Of a stretch of 64,000 nt of DNA, positions 20,452-28,524 are shown one piece after another. The notes under the pieces were generated by a model. That model worked only from the letters and a program-made list of their open reading frames with translations, had not been told where the DNA came from and did not search any database. Source of the DNA: Pseudomonas sp. IAC-BECa141 (GTDB lineage Bacteria; Pseudomonadota; Gammaproteobacteria; Pseudomonadales; Pseudomonadaceae); assembly GCF_020544405.1 (NCBI RefSeq), contig NZ_CP065410.1:4774001-4838000 (forward strand). The letters run 5' to 3'. Numbering within the stretch: the stretch's first letter is position 1; each line of letters starts with the position of its first letter. The translations under genes and the position numbers were made by a program.

Positions 20452-21564
20452 GTGCATATCGCCGACATCACCATGTTCTACGCCCCGGCCAGCGGCGGCG
20501 TGCGCACCTATCTGGATGCCAAGCACCGTCGGTTGGCGGTCAAACCCGGCATCCGCCACAGCCTGCTGATTCCCGGCGCGCATTTCGGCGAACGTGACGG
20601 CGTCTACACCGTTCCTGCCCCCGCCCTGCCTTTCGGCAAAGGCTATCGCTTCCCCGTGCGCCTGGCCCCCTGGCGCAAGGTGCTGCAGGATCTGCAGCCG
20701 GATCTGATCGAAGTCGGCGATCCGTACCTCACCGCCTGGGCCGCGCTCGATGCGCGTCGACAACTCGATGTGCCGGTGATCGGTTTCTACCATTCCGACC
20801 TGCCGCTGTTGGTGGGAAACCGCATGGGCCATTGGGTCACGCCGAATGTCGACGCCTATGTGCGCAAGTTGTACGGCAATTTCGACCGGGTGCTGGCGCC
20901 CAGCCAGGTGATGGCCGACAAGCTCAGCGGGCTGGGTGTGCGCAACGTCTACGTGCAACCGCTGGGCGTTGACCTGCACACCTTCCACCCTGATGCCCGC
21001 GATACCGGGTTGCGCAGCGAACTGGGGATAGCCGAGGACACGCGCCTGTTGATCTTTGCCGGTCGCGGTTCCAAGGAAAAAAATCTGCCGGTGCTGCTCG
21101 ATTGCATGAAACGCCTGGGCCCGCGCTATCACCTGTTGCTGGTCGGCTCGTCGATGCCGGCGTCCGTCCCGGACAACGTCAGCGTGATCGACCGGTTCTG
21201 CCCGGCCGCACAGGTCGCGCGACTGATGGCCAGTGCCGACGCTTTGCTGCACGCCGGCGATCAGGAAACCTTCGGCCTGGTGATTCTGGAAGCCATGGCC
21301 TGCGGCATTCCGGTGGTGGCGGTGGCGGCCGGGGCATTCGAGGAAATCGTCAGCGAATCCTGCGGCCTGCTCTGCGCGCCGAACAATGCGCAAGCCATGG
21401 CCAATGCGGTGCGCGAACTGTTCAGTCGCGGGACTGGCGTACTCGGTCAACAGGCGCGCCAACACGTCGAACGACATTACGCCTGGGACACGGTGGTCGA
21501 TAGCCTGTTGGGCCATTACCACGCCGTGCTCGGCGATTCGGCTCCGTGGGTGGCCAATGGCTGA
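20452..21564 (+). CDS. GT4-type glycosyltransferase
   Basis: This 370-aa cytosolic enzyme has a GT-B fold. The N-terminal acceptor half begins MHIADITMFYAPASGGVRTYLDAK. The C-terminal nucleotide-sugar half contains GRGSKEKNLPVLL and the retaining GT4 E-x7-E motif (Glu272 and Glu280 in ETFGLVILE). The start is a GTG; the ribosome site is weak (GCGGAGG). Its stop overlaps the ATG of the next gene (ATGGCTGA arrangement), so it heads a coupled three-gene operon. Acceptor and sugar are unknown; the flippase-like gene at the end suggests a membrane or surface glycoconjugate. Confidence 0.9.
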   Translation: MHIADITMFYAPASGGVRTYLDAKHRRLAVKPGIRHSLLIPGAHFGERDGVYTVPAPALPFGKGYRFPVRLAPWRKVLQDLQPDLIEVGDPYLTAWAALDARRQLDVPVIGFYHSDLPLLVGNRMGHWVTPNVDAYVRKLYGNFDRVLAPSQVMADKLSGLGVRNVYVQPLGVDLHTFHPDARDTGLRSELGIAEDTRLLIFAGRGSKEKNLPVLLDCMKRLGPRYHLLLVGSSMPASVPDNVSVIDRFCPAAQVARLMASADALLHAGDQETFGLVILEAMACGIPVVAVAAGAFEEIVSESCGLLCAPNNAQAMANAVRELFSRGTGVLGQQARQHVERHYAWDTVVDSLLGHYHAVLGDSAPWVANG

Positions 21565-22333
21565 ATTTCGCGAGCGCCCGGCGCTGATGCTGGTGCTGCA
21601 TGACGTGGCGCCCTCCACGTGGGCTGATTATCGGGGGTTCGTCGAAGCCGTTGACCGGCTGGGCAATGTTCCGATCACGTGGCTGGTGGTCCCGGACTTC
21701 CATCGACACGATGCACTTGAAGCCGATCCGGCGTTTTGTCGGATGCTCGACGAGCGGGTCGCTCGCGGCGATGAACTGGCCCTGCACGGCCACTTTCATG
21801 AAGACACCGAGCCTGGCCCGCACACGGCGCGCGACTGGTTCATGCGCCGGATCTACACCCATGAAGGCGAGTTCTATCAGTTGTCCCGTGAAGCCGCCCT
21901 CGCCCGCCTGCTCCCGGGCATCGATCTGTTTCGACGCCACGGCTGGCCACTGCATGGTTTCGTGGCCCCGGCCTGGTTGATGAGCACCGGCACCCGCCAG
22001 GCACTGCGCGAATTGCCGCTGCGCTACACCAGCGCTCCGCAGCATCTTTATCACTTGCCGGATTTCTCCGCGGTCGAGGCCCCCGGACTGGTGTGGAGCG
22101 CGCGCAGTGCCTGGCGTCGCGGGGTGTCGAAGATCATCAGCGAACAGCGTGAGCAGCGCTGGCGTCAGGCGCCGGTGATTCGTCTAGGCTTGCACCCGGT
22201 GGACATGCGCCACCGGTTTTCCCGGGATTACTGGTGGCGCACCCTTGAACGACTGCTGGCGGAGGGACGCGTGCCCATGACCAAAATCGACTGGCTGACG
22301 CGCCAGCGCACTCAAGCCGAGCGTGCCGCTTGA
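21557..22333 (+). CDS. DUF2334 / polysaccharide deacetylase-like protein
   Basis: This 258-aa protein begins MAEFRERPALMLVLHDVAPST. The HD of LHDVAPS (residues 15-16) and the histidines of HGHFHE (77, 79 and 81) fit the metal-binding residues of NodB-like deacetylases. There is no signal peptide or membrane segment, so it appears cytosolic. The start is an ATG overlapping the glycosyltransferase stop by 8 bases; its own stop overlaps the next TTG by 4 bases. It probably trims an acetyl group from the glycan made by its neighbour; that is inference from context. Confidence 0.86.
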   Translation: MAEFRERPALMLVLHDVAPSTWADYRGFVEAVDRLGNVPITWLVVPDFHRHDALEADPAFCRMLDERVARGDELALHGHFHEDTEPGPHTARDWFMRRIYTHEGEFYQLSREAALARLLPGIDLFRRHGWPLHGFVAPAWLMSTGTRQALRELPLRYTSAPQHLYHLPDFSAVEAPGLVWSARSAWRRGVSKIISEQREQRWRQAPVIRLGLHPVDMRHRFSRDYWWRTLERLLAEGRVPMTKIDWLTRQRTQAERAA

Positions 22334-23328
22334 GCCGCGGCATTCTTTTGCTGATCGGCCTGCTGGTGGCCGTGGCGGTTCCCGTCCTGCTCGGGGGCGG
22401 CGAAACCTGGGAGCGCCTGCAGGCATTTCCACTGCGTTGGCTGTTGATCATGTTCGCCATGGTTCTGTTGTGCTGGGGCATCAACACCTTGCGCCTGCGG
22501 CTGCTGCTCGGCGATCAGCGTGACCGGGTCACGCCCGTCAAAAGTCTCGGGGTGGTGATGGCTGCCGAATTCGCTTGGTGCGCCACGCCCGGCGGCAGCG
22601 GGGGGCCGTTGACAATCATGGCGCTGCTGGCGCGCAGCGGCGTTCGTCCGGCCCGGGGCAGCGCCGTGTTTGCGATGGATCAATTGAGCGATCTGCTGTT
22701 CTTTCTCTGCGCCCTGAGCGGGATTCTGATCTACGCGCTGTTCCAGCATCTCAGCGACCGCATGGAGTGGCTGTTGATCGTCAGTGCCCTGTCGTTGACC
22801 GGCGGCCTGTTCAGTTGCGTGCTGGTCGCGCGCTATCACCGTCGATTGATCCGCCTGAGCGGGCTCCTGCTGGCGGGGATGAACGTCGAACCGCGTACCC
22901 GACGGCGCTGGGCGCGGCAGTTGCTGCACTTTCTGGCGGCTTTCACCGATGCGCTGAAATTGCCCTGGCAGACATTGATCAAGGTGTTCGTCCTGACCTG
23001 CGTGCATTGGTCGTTGCGATACAGCGTGCTTTATCTGGCGTTGCGCGGTCTGGGGGCGGATGTGCAATGGGCCTGGACCTTTCTGATCCAGATGCTTTCG
23101 CTGGGTGCGGGGCAATTCAGCCTGTTGCCGGGCGGTGCCGGTGCGGCGGAGTTGACCTCGGCGGCGCTGCTGGCGCCGATGGTCGGCAAATCGACCGCCG
23201 CGGCGGCGATCCTGATCTGGCGGGTGGTGACGTATTACTTCTATCTGCTGGTCGGTGGCCCGGTGTTTCTATTGATGCTGGGCCGGCCGTTGCTGAAAAA
23301 GCTGCTGAGCGTCAGACAGGCTTCTTGA
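22330..23328 (+). CDS. Lysylphosphatidylglycerol synthase TM-region-like (UPF0104) membrane protein
   Basis: This 332-aa inner-membrane protein has about eight hydrophobic segments. Its family motifs are the loop EFAWCATPGGSGGP near residue 80 and FSLLPGGAGAAELTSAALL near residue 260. UPF0104/LPG_synthase_TM proteins include the flippase half of MprF and other lipid-linked transporters. The start codon is TTG, overlapping the previous stop as TTGA. With the glycosyltransferase and deacetylase upstream it may translocate a glycolipid. It overlaps the convergent 58-aa gene by 17 bases. Confidence 0.85.
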   Translation: MSRGILLLIGLLVAVAVPVLLGGGETWERLQAFPLRWLLIMFAMVLLCWGINTLRLRLLLGDQRDRVTPVKSLGVVMAAEFAWCATPGGSGGPLTIMALLARSGVRPARGSAVFAMDQLSDLLFFLCALSGILIYALFQHLSDRMEWLLIVSALSLTGGLFSCVLVARYHRRLIRLSGLLLAGMNVEPRTRRRWARQLLHFLAAFTDALKLPWQTLIKVFVLTCVHWSLRYSVLYLALRGLGADVQWAWTFLIQMLSLGAGQFSLLPGGAGAAELTSAALLAPMVGKSTAAAAILIWRVVTYYFYLLVGGPVFLLMLGRPLLKKLLSVRQAS

Positions 23329-23488
23329 GGTCATCCTCTTCGTCCTTGAGCTGTTCCCACAGTTCGGCAGCGCCGGGAAACTCCGTGCCGTCCTCCGGGC
23401 TCAGGTCATCCGGGTCATAGCGGCTCAGGCAGCCCTCACCCAAGGTGGCGGGGGCCTTGGAAGTGGCTTTGTCCAGTGGATCGCTCAT
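23312..23488 (-). CDS. Small acidic conserved protein (58 aa)
   Basis: This short gene begins MSDPLDKATSKAPATLGEG and continues with CLSRYDPDDLSPEDGTEFPG, ending DEEDDLKKPV. It is very acidic in the C-terminal half and has no hydrophobic segment. GAGGAA lies 6 bases before the ATG and codon use is GC3-rich, both supporting a real gene. I recall near-identical short proteins in other pseudomonads but know no function. Its 3' end overlaps the convergent membrane-protein gene. Confidence 0.75.
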   Translation of the reverse strand: MSDPLDKATSKAPATLGEGCLSRYDPDDLSPEDGTEFPGAAELWEQLKDEEDDLKKPV

Positions 23489-23510
23489 CGGTCATTCCTC
23501 ACGGTCCATG

Positions 23511-23541
23511 GATCGCTCCCGCGCTCTGCGCGGGAGCGAAC
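23511..23541. repeat. Single REP-like palindrome
   Basis: CGCTCCCGCG (23514-23523) pairs perfectly with CGCGGGAGCG (23529-23538) with a tiny loop. It resembles the arm of the 111-bp palindrome at 53492. There is no T-run, so it is not an obvious terminator for purU. Confidence 0.6.
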
Positions 23542-23546
23542 CTGAA

Positions 23547-24395
23547 TCAGAACACCACGGTCTTGTTGCCGTGCACCAGCACGCGGTCTTCCAGGTGATA
23601 ACGCAGGCCACGGGCCAGCACCATCTTCTCGACGTCACGACCGAAACGCACCATGTCTTCGATGCTGTCGCTGTGGCTCACGCGCACCACGTCCTGTTCG
23701 ATGATCGGGCCGGCGTCCAGCTCTTCGGTCACGTAGTGGCAGGTCGCACCAATCAGTTTCACACCGCGCATCGAAGCCTGGTGGTACGGCTTGGCACCGA
23801 CGAACGACGGCAGGAAGCTGTGGTGAATGTTGATGACCTTGTGCGCGTATTCGCGGCACATGTCCGGCGGCAGGATCTGCATGTAGCGCGCCAGCACCAC
23901 CACTTCGGCGTCGTGCTGCTTGACCAGACGCGACACCTCGTCGAAGGCCGGTTGCTTGTCCTGCGGATTGACCGGCACGTGGTAATAAGGAATGCCGTGC
24001 CACTCGACCATGCTGCGCAGGTCGTCGTGGTTGGAGATCACGCAGGAGATCTCGCAATCCAGCTCGTCGCTGTGCCAGCGGTGCAGCAGGTCAGCCAGGC
24101 AGTGGGATTCGCGGCTGGCCATCAGCACCACGCGTTTTTTCTGCTCGGTGTCGGTGATGCGCCAGTCCATCGAGAACTCTTCGGCGATCGGTGCAAACTT
24201 CTCGCGCAACACCTCGATACCGAAAGGCAGGGAATCGGCACGTATTTCGTGACGCATGAAGAACCAGCCGACCTGGTTATCCGAGTGGTGGCTCGCTTCG
24301 GTGATCCAGCCATTGTGGGCCGCCAGAAAGTTACTGACTTTGGCAACGATGCCAACGCGGTCCGGGCAAGAAATCACCAACCGAAAAGTGCGCAT
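23547..24395 (-). CDS. purU: Formyltetrahydrofolate deformylase
   Basis: This 282-aa enzyme hydrolyses 10-formyl-THF to formate and THF, balancing the one-carbon pool. It has an N-terminal ACT domain (MRTFRLVISCPDRVGIVAKVS) and a C-terminal formyltransferase fold carrying the catalytic NIHHSFLPSF and the HYVTEELDAGPIIEQD segment. I placed the start at the ATG at 24395; the open frame extends to 24623 but that sequence lacks the family N-terminus. Confidence 0.95.
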   Translation of the reverse strand: MRTFRLVISCPDRVGIVAKVSNFLAAHNGWITEASHHSDNQVGWFFMRHEIRADSLPFGIEVLREKFAPIAEEFSMDWRITDTEQKKRVVLMASRESHCLADLLHRWHSDELDCEISCVISNHDDLRSMVEWHGIPYYHVPVNPQDKQPAFDEVSRLVKQHDAEVVVLARYMQILPPDMCREYAHKVINIHHSFLPSFVGAKPYHQASMRGVKLIGATCHYVTEELDAGPIIEQDVVRVSHSDSIEDMVRFGRDVEKMVLARGLRYHLEDRVLVHGNKTVVF

Positions 24396-24734
24396 GAGGG
24401 GGAAACTCCAGAACTTCGCAAAGGCGGCCATTCTAGCGACTGCGCGGGAAAACTGCAGTATTGATGACCCTCGGAGCCTCACGACAGCCCGCCGCAATTT
24501 TTTTGACGCCTGCAAACGCCAGAATGATGGCGTAGCAATAGCCCTGCATGTGCAGACCTGTGTGAATATCTGCGAAGACTCCATCACAATATTTAACTGA
24601 ACATTCAATTCCGGGCTTTTCAACGTAACTAATTCAAATAAAAACCCCGGTTAAATGTTTACTTGATGAAACAGCCTGACTATTATTGCCGCACTGTCCC
24701 CTGCCATCGCGCACTCCCACATAAGGTAGTAATC
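24396..24734. other. Intergenic region between divergent purU and mvaT
   Basis: About 340 bases, noticeably AT-richer toward mvaT (24570-24660). No gene is supported. The AT-rich stretch is a plausible promoter and autoregulatory site for MvaT, which prefers AT-rich DNA; that is inference. A PurR-type or other operator is not identifiable by eye. Confidence 0.5.
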
Positions 24735-25112
24735 ATGTCCTTGATCAACGAATATCGTGCCACCGAAGAAGCTATCAAAGAGCTGCAAGCCCGTTTGAAA
24801 AACCTGTCGCAAGACGACAAACTGCAAGCCGAGCTGGAATTCGAAGGCAAACTGCGCACACTGATGGGCGAATATTCCAAATCCCTGCGCGACATCATCG
24901 CGCTGCTGGATCCAGAGTCCAAAACCAAGGCACCACGTGGCGGCGCAGCCAAAACTACCGGCACCAAGCGTGCTCGCAAAGTTAAACAATACAAAAACCC
25001 GCACAACGGCGAAGTCATCGAAACCAAAGGTGGCAACCACAAAACTCTGAAAGAGTGGAAAGCCAAGTGGGGCGGTGACGTGGTTGAAGGCTGGGCTACC
25101 CTGCTGGGCTAA
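24735..25112 (+). CDS. mvaT: H-NS-like nucleoid protein MvaT
   Basis: This 125-aa xenogeneic silencer is functionally equivalent to H-NS. Residues 1-60 form the coiled-coil oligomerisation region (MSLINEYRATEEAIKELQAR onward). A basic linker (TKRARKVKQYKNPHNG) leads to the AT-hook-like DNA-binding domain KGGNHKTLKEWKAKWG. I set the start at 24735 (MSLINEY), the family N-terminus. It is monocistronic with a strong terminator. Such proteins typically repress AT-rich accessory DNA, possibly including the Tc block in this window. Confidence 0.96.
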   Translation: MSLINEYRATEEAIKELQARLKNLSQDDKLQAELEFEGKLRTLMGEYSKSLRDIIALLDPESKTKAPRGGAAKTTGTKRARKVKQYKNPHNGEVIETKGGNHKTLKEWKAKWGGDVVEGWATLLG

Positions 25113-25147
25113 GCCGCAACCCTCGTCGCAGAGCGCTTCTGTGACAC

Positions 25148-25180
25148 AAAAAAACGCCAGCGAATGCTGGCGTTTTTTTA
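25148..25180. terminator. Bidirectional terminator between mvaT and sbcB
   Basis: AACGCCAGC (25153-25161) pairs with GCTGGCGTT (25166-25174), flanked by an A-run and a T-run. It can serve both mvaT and the convergent sbcB. Confidence 0.9.
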
Positions 25181-25213
25181 TGCCCGGCATTCAAGCGCCG
25201 AACATGTTCGATT

Positions 25214-26644
25214 TCAAAGATCCAAACGTTTGCGCAGTGCCTGGACATAGTTCTGCCATTCAACCAACACCTCGGCCTGCATCGGCGCAGCACTAAGCAA
25301 CCATTGCTGCATCGCCTCGGCAAAAGATTGCAAGGTATTAGGGGCACCCCACTCCGACTCGGACAAGCGTTGCCGGCAAAAGATTTTCCAGCGTTCTTGC
25401 TCTTCGAAACTCAACGTATCGGGAAAGTTACGTGCTCGATATCGAAACAACAATTCAGGCAAACGTTCGTCATCGAACGGCCATTGCTCTCGCGCCAATT
25501 GAGCAGGATCGGTCGCTCTCACTTGCTCACATAAACGACGATCACGGTCACCGATAAATCCGTCGTACAACTGCTGTTCGGGATCGTCACTCGAGGTGAA
25601 ATCTTCGCTGGCATAAATCGCCGAGACTTTATCTTTCCAAACTTGTTGTGCGTCACTTAGTCGCAACGCACGCGCCTGATACAACGCCATGTCCAGACCC
25701 AGACGCTGTTGATCGTTCGCACGCAACACCGACAATGGCGCCACCACCGGGCACTTGTTGATGTGGATGAGTTTGAGCGGTACCGGCAACTCGCCTTCGG
25801 CCAGGTCGTCACGCCGGGTGTACAGGCGCTGACGTAATGTTTCGGCATCCAGGTCGAGCAGACCCTGCGGATCCAGGTGCAGATCACAAACGATCAACGC
25901 GTTCTTGTTGCGCGGATGCCAGGCCAGCGGCAGCACCACGCCGACATAACTGCGCGCAGCGGAGAAACGACCGGAGATGTGCACCATCGGTTGCAACAGA
26001 CGAATCTGGTCCATGACCTTCTGTTTGCTGCGCAACTGGAACAGCCAGTCATACAACTTCGGCTGCTTCTCGCGAATCAACCGGGCGAGGGCAATCGTGG
26101 CGCGCACGTCCGACAAGGCTTCGTGGGCATTGCCGTGATCGATGCCATTGGCGGCGGTGAGGCGTTCCAGCTTGAGCGTCACCCTGCCTTCGTCGTCGGT
26201 CGGCCACACCAGCCCGTCCGGGCGCAATGCGTAGGCGGCACGCACCACATCGATCAGATCCCAACGGCTGTTGCCGCCCTGCCATTCACGGGCATAGGGA
26301 TCGAAAAAGTTGCGGTACAGGCTGTAGCGGGTCATCTCGTCGTCGAAGCGCAAGGTGTTGTATCCCGCACCGCAAGTGCCAGGAGCTGCGAGTTGGGCAT
26401 GGACCCGGGTCATGAAGTCGGCTTCGCTCAAGCCTTGCTCGGCGAGGCGGCTCGGAGTGATGCCGGTGATCGCGCATGCCGCCGGATGCGGCAGGATGTC
26501 TTCGCTGGGCTGACAGTAGAGATTGACCGGCGCGTCGATTTCGTTGAGTTCGTGATCGGTGCGGATCCCGGCCACCTGCAAGGGGCGATCGCATCGGGGA
26601 TTGATGCCGGTGGTTTCGTAGTCGTACCAGAAAATGGAAGTCAC
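25214..26644 (-). CDS. sbcB: Exodeoxyribonuclease I
   Basis: This 476-aa single-strand-specific 3'-5' exonuclease acts in mismatch repair and recombination. The DEDDh exonuclease motif I is FWYDYETTG (Asp8 and Glu10), with NTLRFDDEMTRYSLYRNFFDPY and ALSDVRATIALARLI as motifs II/III. The second half matches the ExoI-specific SH3-like and helical regions (KNALIVCDLHLDP, LPELLFRYRARNFPDTL). Length matches E. coli ExoI (475 aa). It is divergent from the RDD gene. Confidence 0.95.
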   Translation of the reverse strand: MTSIFWYDYETTGINPRCDRPLQVAGIRTDHELNEIDAPVNLYCQPSEDILPHPAACAITGITPSRLAEQGLSEADFMTRVHAQLAAPGTCGAGYNTLRFDDEMTRYSLYRNFFDPYAREWQGGNSRWDLIDVVRAAYALRPDGLVWPTDDEGRVTLKLERLTAANGIDHGNAHEALSDVRATIALARLIREKQPKLYDWLFQLRSKQKVMDQIRLLQPMVHISGRFSAARSYVGVVLPLAWHPRNKNALIVCDLHLDPQGLLDLDAETLRQRLYTRRDDLAEGELPVPLKLIHINKCPVVAPLSVLRANDQQRLGLDMALYQARALRLSDAQQVWKDKVSAIYASEDFTSSDDPEQQLYDGFIGDRDRRLCEQVRATDPAQLAREQWPFDDERLPELLFRYRARNFPDTLSFEEQERWKIFCRQRLSESEWGAPNTLQSFAEAMQQWLLSAAPMQAEVLVEWQNYVQALRKRLDL

Positions 26645-26824
26645 GGGCGGTTCCTGAACTGAAGATCGGCAAAGTCTAGGCGTTCAAGCGTCGTCGCGGC
26701 CAGCACCGCATCATTCAGTCACCTTTGGTTGAAGAATGTGTATGACATAGTTATGTCGTTTCCCCCCGAGAGGCTGCTAGCATCGGACGCACTTGCATCC
26801 CGATCCGGCAACATCAGGTAGCCC

Positions 26825-27550
26825 ATGCTCGAGACCACAGCACCGCGAAGGAAAGCATCGCTGGCCCCGCCACTGGACACGCGGCACAAGGTCGAAACGC
26901 CGGAAGGCATCGACCTGCCGCTGCGCCCCGCCGGCCTGATGGTGCGCGCCGTGGCGTTCACCATCGATCTGGGGTTGCGCGGGCTGATCCTGGGACTGCT
27001 TTTCATGTTACTGGCGCTGCTCGGCAAACTCGGCATGGGCCTCGGATCACTGTTGCTGTTCGGGGTGAGCTGGTGGTACATGGTGCTGTTTGAAGTGCTG
27101 CGTCAGGGCCGCTCGCCGGGCAAGCAATGGATGGGCCTGCGGGTAGTGCACGACGATGGCACGCCGATCGGCTGGTCAGCCTCCCTGTTGCGCAACCTGC
27201 TGCGTTTTGTCGACCTGATGCCCTTCGGCTATTTCCTCGGGGCGATCAGTTGCCTGCAACACCCGACTTTCAAACGCCTGGGCGACATCGCTGCCGGCAC
27301 GCTGGTGATCTACAGCGAACGCTCGCTCCAGCGCCCGCAGTTGCCCGATGCCGAACCCCGCCGCTCGCCGATTCCGCTGACCCTGACTGAACAACGCGCC
27401 CTGCTCGCTTTCGCCGAACGCCAGGCGGAACTATCGACGGCGCGAGTCAATGAACTTGCTGCATTGCTCGCTCAACCGCTGCACATCAGCGCGCCGAAAG
27501 CCGTTGGCGAACTTAACGGCATCGCTCGCGGCCTGTTGGGTCCGACATGA
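26825..27550 (+). CDS. RDD-family membrane protein
   Basis: This 241-aa protein contains an RDD domain: RAVAFTIDLGLRGLILGLL, in which the family Arg/Asp residues lie in the first helix, followed by further hydrophobic segments and KQWMGLRVVHDDGTPIGW. The C-terminal 70 residues are cytosolic and helical. It is the first gene of a six-gene operon; the next ATG overlaps its stop by 4 bases (ATGA). RDD domains often mark small transporters, but no specific role is known for the operon form. Confidence 0.87.
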   Translation: MLETTAPRRKASLAPPLDTRHKVETPEGIDLPLRPAGLMVRAVAFTIDLGLRGLILGLLFMLLALLGKLGMGLGSLLLFGVSWWYMVLFEVLRQGRSPGKQWMGLRVVHDDGTPIGWSASLLRNLLRFVDLMPFGYFLGAISCLQHPTFKRLGDIAAGTLVIYSERSLQRPQLPDAEPRRSPIPLTLTEQRALLAFAERQAELSTARVNELAALLAQPLHISAPKAVGELNGIARGLLGPT

Positions 27551-28524
27551 AGCAAAGCCTTTTCGAAACCCGCCACAAGGCCGAATGGGAGCGTTTCACC
27601 CTCGCCCTCGAACGTCTCGAACGAGGCATGGACACGTCGCAGGTCGCAGAATTTCCCAAGGCCTATCGCCGAATCTGCCAGCATCTGGCGCTGGCGCAGG
27701 AACGTGGTTACAGCAGTTTTCTCGTCGACTCATTGCAACAGCAAGTGCTGCGCGGCCATCAACAGCTTTACCGTCATCGCCGGCAAACTGGTTCCAGCCT
27801 GCTGAGCTTCATCTTCGCCGGGTTCCCCCGGCTGGTTCGCGCGCAATGGCCTTTCGTGTTGGTGGCCGGGCTGCTGTTCCTCGGCAGCCTGGCCGGTTTC
27901 GGGGTACTGGTGTATCTGAATCCCGAATTGATCTACAACCTTATCCCCGCCGAGCAGGTGCGCGAGATGCAAGGCATGTACGATCCGGTCGCCGGCCACC
28001 TCGGGCGCTCGGCCGAGCGCGCCGCCAGTGAAAACTGGGTGATGTTCGGCTACTACATCATGCACAACATCGGCATCGCCTTTCAGACCTTTGCCAGCGG
28101 TTTGCTGCTGGGCCTGGGCAGCGCGTTCTTCCTGTTCTACAACGGTCTGACTATCGGCGCGGTGGCCGGGCATCTCACCGAGATCGGCTTTGGCCAGACT
28201 TTCTGGCCGTTCGTGATCGGCCACGGCGCATTTGAACTCAGCGCGATTGTCCTGGCCGGTGCAGCGGGGTTGAAACTGGGTTGGGCGCTGATAGCACCGG
28301 GACGCCTGACGCGCGGCGAGGCCTTGAGACATTCGGCGCGCCAGAGCGTACTGCTGATCTGTGGGGTCATGCTGTTTCTGTTGATCGCCGCGTTTATCGA
28401 GGCGTATTGGTCGTCACGCATCGGGGTTTCGCCGCAGACCAAATACCTGGTCGGCGCCGGGCTCTGGCTCGGCGTGGCGATCTATCTGCTGTTCGCCGGA
28501 AGGACCCGCCATGCGCCTGAGTGA
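27547..28524 (+). CDS. Stage II sporulation protein M-like (DUF95) membrane protein
   Basis: This 325-aa protein has an amphipathic N-terminus (about 1-100, with FETRHKAEWERFTLALERLE) and about five to six hydrophobic segments. A DUF95/SpoIIM-type motif GHGAFELSAIVLAGAAGLKLG lies near residue 225. Pseudomonads do not sporulate, so the name reflects homology only. It starts with an ATG overlapping the RDD stop by 4 bases and overlaps the DUF4129 gene by 14 bases. Confidence 0.85.
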   Translation: MKQSLFETRHKAEWERFTLALERLERGMDTSQVAEFPKAYRRICQHLALAQERGYSSFLVDSLQQQVLRGHQQLYRHRRQTGSSLLSFIFAGFPRLVRAQWPFVLVAGLLFLGSLAGFGVLVYLNPELIYNLIPAEQVREMQGMYDPVAGHLGRSAERAASENWVMFGYYIMHNIGIAFQTFASGLLLGLGSAFFLFYNGLTIGAVAGHLTEIGFGQTFWPFVIGHGAFELSAIVLAGAAGLKLGWALIAPGRLTRGEALRHSARQSVLLICGVMLFLLIAAFIEAYWSSRIGVSPQTKYLVGAGLWLGVAIYLLFAGRTRHAPE

